Source of the DNA: Puccinellia tenuiflora
Taxonomy: Eukaryota; Streptophyta; Magnoliopsida; Poales; Poaceae
NCBI GenBank assembly: GCA_012064385.1
Contig: QRDG01000393.1
Span: forward strand, 1,160,846-1,224,845
Length of the DNA stretch: 64,000 bases
Direction: 5' to 3'
Positions 44,965-54,277 of this stretch are shown one piece after another; position 1 is the stretch's first letter, and each line of letters opens with the position of its first letter. The notes beneath the pieces were generated by a model. It saw nothing but the letters and a program-made list of their open reading frames with translations. It was not told where the DNA came from and ran no database searches. Position numbers and translations under genes: made by a program.

Positions 44965-46043
44965 CTCTCGAGGCTCGGTGGAGTCCTCGGCGAGGATTTC
45001 TTGAGGCCCCACTTGTAGAGGCTCGGCATGAGGCTGGAGGCTTGACGAGTGTACTTCCTTGTCGGGGGGCTCTGGGCTTGGTGAGGCAGGGCTCTGCTTG
45101 GCAAGGACTGGCTCTTCCCTTTCAGCCACCAAGACCGTGCTTGCTGTCTGAGGAGTGGCTGCAAGATACAGCTTCAGAGGCTCGCGAGGGCGTGGGGCAA
45201 CCATGATGGGTGGGACCGGATCTCTTCATGATCTTGAAAAATGGCAGCGCCCTCTCGCCGAACTTGGAGATGAAACGGCCAAGGCTGGCCATACATCCCG
45301 CTAGGCGTTGCATGTCCTTGAGGCGACGAGGAGGCTGCATTTCTTCTATGGCCTTGATCTTGTCAGGGTTTGCTTCAATGCCGCGATGAGACACTAGGAA
45401 CCCGAGGAGCTTGCCTGAAGGGACCCCGAAGATGCACTTGGCGGGGTTCAGCTTGATGTTTACTTTGCGCAGGTTGGCAAAGGTCTCCTCGAGGTCCTTG
45501 ATGAGCGTGTTTTCTTCGCGAGTCTTGACCACGATGTCGTCGATGTAGGCCTCTGCATTCCTCCCCATTTGAGCCCCCAAGGCGATCCTCATGAGGGGCT
45601 GGAAAGTGGCACCGGCGTTCTTGAGGCCGAAGGGCATGCAGATGTAGCAAAACACACCACAAGGGGTGAGAAATGTTGTCTTCTCCTCGTCCTCCTTCGC
45701 CATCTTGATCTGGTGGTAGCCAGAGAAGGCATCCAGAAAACAGAGGAGCGCGTAGCCGGTGGTGGAGTCCACCATCTGGTCGATCCTTGGGAGGGGATAG
45801 GGGTCCTTGGGGCAGGCCTTGTTGAGGTCGGTGAAGTCGATGCAGAGGCGGCTTCCTCCGGTGTGTTTGGGTACGAGCACACCGTTGGCGATCCAAGTGG
45901 GATGGACCACTTCCTTGATGATGCTGGCCTTCTTCAGTTTCTCTACTTCCTTGACGATGAAATCTTGCTTCTCTGGCGCCGCGCCCTTTGTCATGGGGTT
46001 GTCACGGCAAGTCCTTACTCTAGGAAGGTGAGTTCTGGGGCCA
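44965..46043 (-). pseudogene. T2b reverse transcriptase, truncated at its N-terminal side by E4
   Basis: RT makes cDNA from the element RNA. The frame is open from 46040 to about 45200: fingers (LCIDFTDLNKACPKDPYPLPRID), the palm block ALLCFLDAFSGYHQI with catalytic Asp, FLTPCGVFCYICMPFGLKNAGATF, the catalytic box AYIDDIVV, and thumb KLNPAKCIFGV...LGFLVSHRGIEANPDKI. A frameshift near 45200 leads to the connection and first RNase H (VAPRPREPLKLYLAATPQTAS), which continues to the hAT-type insertion. The upstream RT, protease and gag are replaced by the E4 LTR. Confidence 0.85.
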
Positions 46044-46537
46044 TTGATACACGAAGTACGTAGGAGAGGTTAATCTCGCCTAGGGACACAGATTTACCCA
46101 GGTTCGGCCCCTCTTGATTAGAGGTAAAGACCTACTTCCTGCTTCTCTTTATTGCTCTAGATCTGATCTCGATTACAGGGTTCCGGCTCCTCTCTGGGGA
46201 GTCGGCGACTATGGATCTGGTCTTTCTAGATTGCTTAGAACTTATCAATCTAAGGTCCAGGACCCCGCTTGTAAAGGTGGCCGGGTCTCTGGACTTACAA
46301 TCTACACCGAGTCATACTAGAACACAGAGTCCTACTCTACATCTTGGCCTTCCAAGTTAGGGCTCCGGGTTGTACTTGGACTCCTTCCTGACGTGTCCCT
46401 TCTCCTTCATGGGCCTTGGTCGGCTTGTCTCCAGCCTAGCCCATGCGACTTGATGCATGACTCGGCTTTGGCCTTCTTGGTCTTGACGGGTCTACTTTCC
46501 GGGTCCATGGGCCTACCCATAAAGTATCCCCCCATCA
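46044..46537 (-). repeat. E4 LTR (494 bp; sense 3' LTR)
   Basis: Plus strand TGATACACGAAG...TATCCCCCCATCA. It contains TTTACCCAGGTTCGGCCCCTC and GAGGTAAAGACCTACTTCCTGC (about 46090-46142), similar to the block in T1-T3 LTRs. In the sense direction it begins TGATGGGGGGATACTTTATG. Confidence 0.8.
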
Positions 46538-46960
46538 GTAGCCACCGAATTTATCTCGGGCGCAGCTTTGCGGCTTCCTCTGACTCCTTGGGTCGACTCC
46601 TTGGTTCGACTTCTTCAATCTGAGTCATCAACTCAGAAGTCGCCTGCTGCTAGCTCCAAGATGAATTCCTGCATAAAAACACATCTCACATATAAAATGA
46701 GTTCATCCACATTCCTTGTTCAAGCCACCACCCTTGCCTTTGCACTAGCTGGCCGAGTTTGTTATGACTCTTGCGAACAAGGACTGAATAACTTGACTCT
46801 CACTGTCACAGGACTCGCCATTCTGAGACAAGCCGGCTCCTTCCACTTCTGTGACTTTAGCTTTTCTCTGCTATACCTTTTTCAACTTCTCATTTCACTG
46901 AATCGTTATTCACTGTTTACCGTGAACCATGACTGTAGCTCTTTAGGGTTTTTACCCCTT

Positions 46961-46967
46961 TATAAAT
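46961..46967 (+). promoter_or_regulatory. TATA box of the E4 antisense gene
   Basis: TATAAAT preceded by ACCCCTT, 113 bp upstream of the ATG at 47074. It is followed by a pyrimidine-rich leader (CCCTTCACCTCAAATTCTCC), a normal plant promoter and 5' UTR layout in the antisense direction. Confidence 0.6.
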
Positions 46968-47073
46968 TGCGAAGGGTTAGGTCTCAAAACCCTCACTTGC
47001 CCCTTCACCTCAAATTCTCCTTTCTCTCTGCACTCATCTCTTTCCCGCGCTCAGCACACACCGCCCGCTCGCC

Positions 47074-50000
47074 ATGGCACCCAAGCGCGCCAAGGTTGCT
47101 TCCAAGGCTAAGGTCTCCTCGTCGAGCAGGACAGTTGACATCGCCGCCGCGGCCGCCGCCGCCGCTAAGGCTCCTTCCTCCAAGCGCTCGATCTCCGCCG
47201 ATTGGGGCGGATCTACAATCACGGCTGAGCAGTTGAAGACACACCGATCGACTGGCCTTATTCCATCCAATGTGAAGGCTCGGGCCCCAGGGGATGAGGT
47301 GGTGCCTGCTCCCGCGAAGGATGAGGTGGTGATCTTCACAGAGCACCTGTTCCGCGGATTCACGCCTCCGGGTAATCTCTTCTTCTGCCAGCTCCTCGAC
47401 TTCTACAAGCTGCGGATTCACGACTTAGCTCCCGATTCCATTCTCACTTTGTCTAATTTTGTCACCTTGTGTGAGCACTATCTCCAAATCAAGCCAGATC
47501 TTGATCTCTGGCTTGAGCTTTTTTATTGCAATCCTCAACCTGAAACTTCCGGCGGCCCCCTTCTTCAATGCGGCGCCGTCGCTCTCCAATGGCGCCTCCA
47601 CTCTGTCTTTCCCAAGCCTGTATTTCCTAATCGCATCAAAGATTGGCAGAAAACTTTCTTTTACTGCAAGGATACCTCTCCTGCAGATGAACCCAAACTC
47701 CCATCATTCTCTGAAGATCGCCTCGAGGCGACTCCCCTTATGAAGGCTAGGTGTCCGGAGGCCGCCCGGCCAAAGGTTGAGTCTTTAATCTCTAGGATCC
47801 GGGCCCTTCTATCCCACAACCTGGAGAACATGGACTTAGTCCGTTGCTGGACCACCTGGAGGATTCAGCCGCTGAGTCACAGGACTCGGCTCATTTGCAC
47901 GTATACTCGCTGTGCGGGCGACGACCTCCGAGTTACAGAGCAGCTGTCAGATGGTCCTGAGCTTGGTCGGCTCATCAAAAAGCTGACTGGGAAGCCAGTA
48001 AAGGACCAGGCACATTTTGGGCTCCAGCCCTTCTGCTCCACCAATCCGGCTCCTGATGTAAGCTGTACACCTTGTTGCGTTTCTAACTTGTTTTTCTCTG
48101 TCTCGTTTGCTAACTCAACCTCCCTGACTCTTGTGCAGCTAACTGACTCCTTCTGGAAGCCAGCCTCTGAAGCTGGAACTAGAATTGAAGCTGAAGCTGA
48201 AGCTGAGGTTGAGGAGGAGACTCCTGTCACAGAACAAACTACTGTGGCAGAAGACACTGATGACGATGACGAGGAGCCCTCTCAGGAGGCTCCCGTTGAA
48301 GATGATGTTGATGATGAGGAGTCCTCGCCAGAGGCTCCTACCGAAAACGTTGTTGAAGAGGAGTCCTCTCAAGAGGCTCCTGTCTCCGAGCGGGAACATA
48401 CGGCATCAAGTCCTGCAACTGTGCAGCCGACTTCTTCTGAGGAGTCCTCAGGCGCGAAGAGTCGCTCCTCATCTCCTGTTAGGAATGAGTCTCGGGCGGC
48501 CGTCCCCAAGGTACCTCACTCTCGAGTCTTGGGATCAAGCGGCTCCATTTCTAAACTTCAAGAATCCACGCAGAGCGTCGTTGCTGCCAGGAAGAGGAAG
48601 CTGCGTTCTGATGGACCCGCAGATGCTCCGGATCCATTGCCAACTTCCCATCAAAGGAAGTCGACCTCCCCTCCTGAGAAGGCCGACTCCTACCACTCTG
48701 GCATGTCCATGCCATCTTCTGACTCTCAGGCCTCCTTGGACCTTGAGACCAACATTGGGTATGACTTTTTGTGCTTATTTGTACTTTATATGACTTCTGT
48801 GTTTCCTTTTCACTAGATTCACTACTGACTTCTGGCTCTATCTATTTCAGGGCTCGGCCTTGTATCAAGGTAACCAAGCTCCCAGGCATGGCTGATGTCA
48901 CCTCTGCTCGTGGACCTGTCCCTCCTTCGACTTCTCAAACCACAAGCACGAGGACAGGTCCCTCAACTCCTGCAACTACTGGTGCAACTACGGCTCCCAC
49001 CATTCCCGAGTCCCCTTCAAGGACTCGGGCGGCGACTCAACTGATAGTCCAGCCTTCTTCTGGGACTTAGACTCCTGACGCCGCGCCTCAAGCTCACCCA
49101 GCTTCTTCGAAGGCGACTCCTACAACTCCACCAATCATCAAGACCAAGTCATCTATTGACTATAGCCGACTTCGGGTGGCTGATAACCTGTCCTTCTCTG
49201 AAGCTTATGCTGAAGCGGTCGACTTGAACGATCAATCTACTAGGATAAAGGATGATGAGCAAGCGGCTCTTAGATCTCTTCACATGATTCACAACGTAAG
49301 CCTTTTGACTTCTGTCCTTTATGTTTTCTGGCACCCTCCTATTGCAGTAGCCCCCAAGCACCTGTCTGCGGTGACTTGTGACTAAGATAGGTGCTTTTGC
49401 TTTGAAATTGAACTGAACTGTTATGTAGGAAAATTTACACACTGTAGCCCCCAAGCACTGAGTCCTTAGCTCTATTAGGACTCGGGGCTGCTGATTTGCT
49501 GTCTGTCGGGTCCTTGGACCAGAAACTTTTCCACGAGTAGCCCCCAAGCGCCGAGTTGTCAGCCTGCGACGACTTGGAGCTACAAATACATGTAATTAAC
49601 TGGAACTTAGCTTTATAGAAGAAAAATTTCTGCTCTGCGAGTATCCCCCAAGCGCCAAGTTGTTGACTTGTGACGACTTGGAGCTGATAACTTGTTGACT
49701 AGGACCCATGCCTGCTGGTTGTAAAAGAAAAAATTGACTCCTGAATAGCCCCCAAGCGCCAAGTTGTTGACTTGTGACGACTTGGAGCTCATGAGTTCTC
49801 TGCTTGACTTGTAAAACTGACTTGTAAATTCTGACCTGCAAAAATTTGACTTGTGATTGCAGTGCCTTGTTTCCAAGATGAAGAGAGATATGAAGGAGCT
49901 GGAGGACCAGGCAGCTGCTAGTGCCAGGTCTGCTCAAGCTGAGAAAGAGCACTCTCTTCAATTGGAGAAGGAGTTGAAAGCTTTATCTGCTCAACTGGAG

Positions 50001-51018
50001 CAGGTGAAGAAAGAATCTGCTGATGCCAAAAGAGTTGCTCAGAAGGCACACAATGACCTGAAAGCTGTCTTTGACACCTGCCGCAAGGGCATTGGGGCCA
50101 TGTGCCAACATATATTCGGTAAGTTTGTACTTTTTGCTTGCTTCCTTTTTGCATATTTCTGAATTGCTTTTAAAACTGTCACTCTTTGATTTCCTTTCTG
50201 CAGGGGCTGACTCCCCAAAGCTCAAGCTGCCCACTAGCAAGCAATTGCATGAGATGCTGGATTATTGCCATGGGCTGCAAGAAGGAGCCCGTGTTGTGGT
50301 CAAGTATCTGAATGCCAAGGGCAAGTGCCCCAAGGAGCCTGAGCGTTTGGTGGATGAGTTGTCTAGGGCACCAGGATATATGCGGATGTGGAAGCAATCT
50401 TCTTTGAGGAGAGCATCCATCAGAATCCTTGCCCTAGCTCACAGTTATTATCCCAGTGTATTAGAGCCGGCCCTGCTTACTATGGGAAAACCAGAACAAC
50501 ACGAAGATGGCAAACCCTTCACCCAGGATGACTTCAAGGCTGAGGAGAAGCTAGTGCGGCCATATGCTTGTGAGATAGCCAATAAGATGGACCCTGAGGT
50601 ATGGGTTCACCATTATGACTTGCAGAACAAAAGGGTTGGTCCAGGGATTCCTGAGATCGTAAACTTTGACCTCCCCTCATAGGACCCAGCTGGTGTTCCA
50701 TCCTCTTCTACTGGACCGAGTTCCTCGTCGCCAGCGGCTCCTGTTCTTGGTGCCGAGCCCACTTTGAAGACTCCTGCTGCGCCCACTCCTTCAAGAGCTA
50801 TCTCCGGGGACGCCCAGAAACAAGAAGAGCTGGCTAAGCACATGAACAGTCCCAGAGGCACTGGTTTTCAAACGAAGAGAGTCTCCACCAAGCCACCTAT
50901 GAAGCCGGCTTCTACCTCTGCTGCCCAAACAAAAGACAAGTCTCCTGTGAAGAAGGACTCCCCAACTCCAGCTGAGAAGTCAACTCCTCCAAAGGATCAT
51001 CCCTTGGATGATTTTTGA
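47074..51018 (+). pseudogene. E4 antisense gene, five exons, Transposase_28-like; two nonsense codons
   Basis: Exons: 47074-48057, 48139-48758, 48851-49295, 49863-50118 and 50204-51018. All introns are GT-AG, with GTAAGC, GTATGA, GTAAGC and GTAAGT donors and T-rich/CAG acceptors. The product starts MAPKRAKVASKAK (basic), has an Ala run, then EHLFRGFTPPGNLFFCQLLDFYKLRIHDLAPDSILTLSNFVTLCEHYLQIKP, the Transposase_28-like block also seen in T1-T3. An acidic region with EE(P/S)SQEAPV repeats follows, then RKRK, a coiled coil in exon 4, and a conserved-looking C-terminal domain in exon 5 (LHEMLDYCHGLQEGARVVVKYL). TAG codons at 49068-49070 and 50680-50682 interrupt an otherwise continuous frame to TGA 51016-51018. 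Function unknown. Alternative: the 50680 TAG is the true end. Confidence 0.7.
49347..49800 (+). repeat. ~100-bp tandem repeats with PPT-like GTAGCCCCCAAG in intron 3 of the E4 gene
   Basis: GTAGCCCCCAAG or close variants start at 49347, 49444, 49537, 49641 and 49745, spaced 93-104 bp. The last three units share GCGCC(A/G)AGTTGT and GACGACTTGGAGCT. In the element's sense direction each motif reads CTTGGGGGCTAC, like the PPT of T1-T3 (CGGGGGCTAC before TGTCGG). Confidence 0.75.
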
Positions 51019-51340
51019 ATTTGTGTAATGATGTGCTACTGGCACTTTAAACTTTGTAACGATGCACTGCTGATGCAGAACCTTTTTAGGTCGTTTTTGA
51101 ACAACTTGTTCTGAAATTGCGCCGATCGGCTTGTAATGACTTGCTTGTTAAACTGTGAGATTGATATGTTTTATCTATGCAAGTCATTTTGTGGTTCTTA
51201 TAACCCGTCTAATTATCCACTGATGAATAAGTAGGCCCTGCATGACTTCTCTTACAGCTTTAGCTGACAGGCTCCTGACAACTCATGTTTCTTAAGATTC
51301 ATGAGAACCGGAGACAAGCCATGCCTGTAGATTAGTCATA
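51019..51340 (+). other. E4 tail downstream of the antisense gene
   Basis: AT-rich, with several TTTGTAA and ACTTGCTTG phrases; probably 3' UTR of the antisense gene. No other gene. The junction with host-side DNA is placed near 51340, before GGGTAAATTATCCG, on composition only. Confidence 0.4.
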
Positions 51341-51957
51341 TGGGTAAATTATCCGTTTGCCATCAGTTCTGTCCATGTACTCAGTTTTGCCCCTAGCTTG
51401 GAATCATCCTCAGTTTTGCCCCTAGTATGTGCGCAAGGACTCGTTCCGTCAATTTGCGCCATCTCCGTCAGGTCAGCGTGTTTGACTCGGCCCTTACAGG
51501 TGGGACCAGGCGGAGGCCATCTCCGTCAGGTCGGTGTGTTTGACTCGGCCCTTACAGGTGGGACCAGACGCGTTACACAATCAGACCGTTGCTGGCCGAT
51601 GCTTGTGGGACCCAGTAGATAACCGTTGCTTGTGGAACCCAGCAGTAAGTCGCCGTTGCTGGCCGCGGGTGTGCGATAAAATCCCGGCGGAAGGCTCCAC
51701 CGGATGTCGCAACGGTGAGCAGCAATCAGCCGAGCGTGCGACGGGGTTGGAGGCGGACACGCGCAGAGGTAGGCAGCGACCCCTGTTGGTAACTAGGAGC
51801 CGGGAGCGGGCGGCCGAGAGGGCGGCGTCGAGATCCCCTTCATCACCGACGGTGGGAAGATTGCTGTGGAGGGCGCGGCCGTCTGCTACAGCTAGAGGGG
51901 ACGTGTGCGGAGGCGTTGAGATCCCGATTGGCTGCGGGCGGCCGCCAATCGAGCTCC
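51341..51957 (+). other. Upstream region of the GRF zinc-finger gene, with a 58-bp-period duplication
   Basis: A 51-bp segment CCATCTCCGTCAGGTC...GGTGGGACCAG occurs twice (51459-51509 and 51517-51567) with two differences. GTTTTGCCCCTAG also occurs twice (about 51384 and 51412). No clear TATA box; GCGATAAAATCCC at about 51673 is the nearest candidate. The stretch from 51341 could be the end of another transposon; I could not prove ends. Confidence 0.4.
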
Positions 51958-52119
51958 ATGTCTTCTTCGAGCTCGCGCGCCATCTCGCGGATCGAGATTC
52001 CGGCGGGCATGGAGATGCCAGTGTTGCTCTGTCCGCGGTGCAGGGGGGAGGTTGTTCGGAAGATTTCGGGGACACCGAAGAACCCAAATCGACCGTTCTA
52101 TGTGTGCAAGAACAAGGGG
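51958..52119 (+). CDS. GRF zinc-finger gene, exon 1
   Basis: Codes 54 residues with CPRC and FYVC as zinc ligands. The donor GTAAGA follows a complete GGG codon (phase 0). Without splicing, translation would end at the TGA at 52138-52140. Confidence 0.7.
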
Positions 52120-52198
52120 GTAAGAATCGGGGCAATTTGACTCTTTTCGTGGTCGGGATCATTGAGCAATACGGTTGATCTGTTTGGCTTTCATGCAG

Positions 52199-52304
52199 GT
52201 AAAGCATTTCTTCCTTTGGGTCAATGTTCTGGCCGAGAGACTGATGAATGAACTGCTAGAGGAGCACGAGGAATGGCTTCCCATCCTGCCACAGACGGCA
52301 GCGG
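52199..52304 (+). CDS. GRF zinc-finger gene, exon 2 upstream of the CACTA insertion
   Basis: Follows a TTTCATGCAG acceptor. Encodes the aromatic end of the GRF finger (HFFLWV) and an acidic helix (LMNELLEEHEEWLP). Ends in GCAGCGG, whose CGG is the target duplication. Confidence 0.7.
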
Positions 52305-52327
52305 CACTACTAGGAAACAGGCTATCA

Positions 52328-52520
52328 GTGGCGCACCTTTTCACGATTCTGTGGCGCATCCCTGGAAATAGTGGATGCGCCACTAAATCCTCGCCACTAA
52401 AATATATTTCTGTGGCGCACGCCGGTGGTGCGCCACAGAAATGCCAAATTCTGTGGCGCATCCCAGCACCGTGCGCCACAGAAATATTTTAGTGGCGCAT
52501 CCCACCTTGGTGCGCCACAG
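52328..52520. repeat. CACTA left subterminal repeats (GTGGCGCA hairpins)
   Basis: Nine copies of GTGGCGCA or its complement TGCGCCAC by eye. Most are paired head to head over a loop of about 7-12 bases, for example CTGTGGCGCATCCC...GTGCGCCACAG. These are expected transposase-binding repeats; the paired arrangement also forms short hairpins. Confidence 0.8.
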
Positions 52521-52546
52521 AATTTTTTTTGAATTTCAAAAAAAAG

Positions 52547-52590
52547 GGCGGCCAGATCTAGATCCAGATCTGGATCTAGATCTGGCCGCC
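52547..52590. repeat. 44-bp perfect palindrome in the CACTA
   Basis: Left half GGCGGCCAGATCTAGATCC + AGA; the right half is its exact complement (TCT + GGATCTAGATCTGGCCGCC), with no loop. Confidence 0.9.
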
Positions 52591-52624
52591 GGAATTTCGC
52601 CGGAATTTCGTCGGAGCTCGTCGG

Positions 52625-52908
52625 AGACCGTGTTGCCGTGGGTGGAGGAAGGGGTCGTCGGAGGTCACCGGATGAGGTCGCCGGAGTGGAGGAGGAGGTC
52701 GCCGGAGTGGAGGCCGAGGTCACCAGAGTGGAGGAGGAGGTTGCCGGTGGTGGAGGAGGTCGCCGGAGGTGGAGGAGGAGGTCACCGAAGGTGGAGGTCG
52801 TCGTGGTTGAGGTCGTCGGGGTTGTGGAGGTGGTCGCCGGGGTGGTGAGGAGGTCGCCGGAGTTGTGGAGCTCGCCGGAGTTGTGGAGGAGGTCGCCGGA
52901 GGTGGAGG
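52625..52908 (+). repeat. GGAGG-rich minisatellite in the CACTA (left of T3)
   Basis: Imperfect repeats of GTGGAGGAGGAGGTCGCCGG and shorter GTCGCCGGAGT units. Reading frames across it (such as 52638-52967) are repeat translations, not genes. The last five bases GGAGG (52904-52908) are the T3 target duplication. Confidence 0.75.
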
Positions 52909-53971
52909 TGTCGGAGATTGTCCCCAGGGAACTAGGGGTGTCTCCAAGGTATCGTGTAAGGGGCTGAACACGGAGTCAAACAGTCCACAACGTGCTCCGG
53001 CGACGGTGCTCGTCAGGCTCGCTGCGGACGACACTGCAGAGATGGACACAAGGTGTTACCCAGGTTCAGGGCCCTCTTGTGGAGGTAAAACCCCTACGTC
53101 CTGCTATGGTGTATTGCACTGCTTGGAGAGTTTACAGTACAAGGGAGAGCTTGTCGAGCTCGAGGTGGCTAACAATGGCTACTTGCTAGTCTTTAGATCT
53201 AGGGTTCTTGAGCAGGCTCCTAGACTTCAAAAACCGAACCCCTTACTTGGGTGTGCTCCTCCTCCTTTTATAGGCGTCCTGGGCCTCTTCTGCCCAAACA
53301 TTTGGGCGGGAAGGGCTACCACATGGCGACGAAGGAGGAGGCGCGGTGCACCGTAAAGGTGAGGTCTACCATAAAGGTAAAGATCGTGGACGCGGTCCAC
53401 GGCAGGGGAACGGCGTCACCAAAGCTGAAAAGGGGCACCGACCAGCCGGACGGCGGGCTGGCGCTTGCCGAGGTGGGAGGTGGCCCACGGTGACGTCGTC
53501 CTTGGAGCGTAGCTGCAGACTGTTCCCTTGTCACCAAAGAGGCAATACTCGTTGTCCGCTTTGCTTGGCTCCGCTTTGTTGACTGCTTTATACATGGAAA
53601 CGGCAACTGCGGCGTCGTCGTCATCGCGCGTAGGCACGCGCGTCACTCTGCGCATGGCGCAGAGTCCATGTGCGCTCTGCCGCGGGGGCAGAGATGGCTT
53701 CACGAGGAAAGCGCTTGTCGAGGCGAAAGGCCTCGCCAAGCCCTTCAGCTTGGTCCTTAGCAGAATTGCGGGCGGCGTCGGAGACGCCTTGTCGAGGAGC
53801 GATCCCTCGCCGAGGGAAAGAACCCTTGGCGAGGAGAACCCTTCGCGAGGAGGGAAATCCTCGCGAAGCACGCCAGGCTTGGAGAGCCTGGTCCTTAGCG
53901 AAAATCATCCGAAGAATCTTGTGGGCCCTGGCAGGCCGGCCCGTGGTACCCTGGTTTCCACTGTGCCGACA
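52909..53971 (-). repeat. T3 left LTR (sense 3' LTR)
   Basis: TGTCGGAGATTGTCCCC...CTGTGCCGACA, then GTAGCCCCCGGGCCCGCG. Sister family of T1/T2b: its first 20 bases differ (GAGATTG against GAGAACTG), while the later blocks are shared. Confidence 0.9.
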
Positions 53972-54277
53972 GTAGCCCCCGGGCCCGCGATGGGCACGCC
54001 GAGGCCCATGGACGAAGGCGAAGCGTCGAGGGGCCAAAGATGCCTGACAGGGCCGCGACACGTGTCACGCAGCGGTTGCGCCCGCGGCCGCGGCCTCCTC
54101 GGCTCCAACGGGCGACGTGGCGGGGCCCGCCACGACTCGAGTGCTGGTCAATAAAGCCTGGGCGCGCAGGCGGCGCCCATTACTTCTCCCGTAACTCCTC
54201 CGCACACTTCTCCCCACGCCTCCAAACTCTCCAGAGAGCTCCAACCTCCAGAGTGCTCTTCTTCGTCTCCGGCGACC

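Larger units (their letters stand above)
35905..46043 (-). mobile_element. T2b: autonomous-type Tat-lineage Gypsy element, 3' LTR through pol (minus sense)
   Basis: Left to right: LTR, antisense gene (plus strand), minisatellite region, then on the minus strand integrase, two RNase H domains and RT. Sense order is therefore RT-RH-aRH-INT, antisense gene, LTR. RT is cut at 46043 by the E4 LTR. Two RNase H domains are an established mark of the Tat lineage. All coding regions carry frameshifts or stops. The left TSD candidate is CACAT (35900-35904). Confidence 0.85.
46044..51340 (-). mobile_element. E4: Tat-lineage element of a second family, 3' LTR plus antisense gene (minus sense, right end lost)
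   Basis: The LTR (46044-46537) starts TGATACACGAAG within the T2b RT, with GCCAT (46039-46043) as candidate TSD. The layout equals T1-T3: LTR, then GTAGCCACCGAATT (PPT complement), then a plus-strand gene with a Transposase_28-like domain. No gag, protease or pol is present; the element is cut at about 51340, where a different sequence begins. E4 shares a conserved LTR block with T1-T3 but its LTR is half as long. The right boundary is approximate. Confidence 0.75.
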
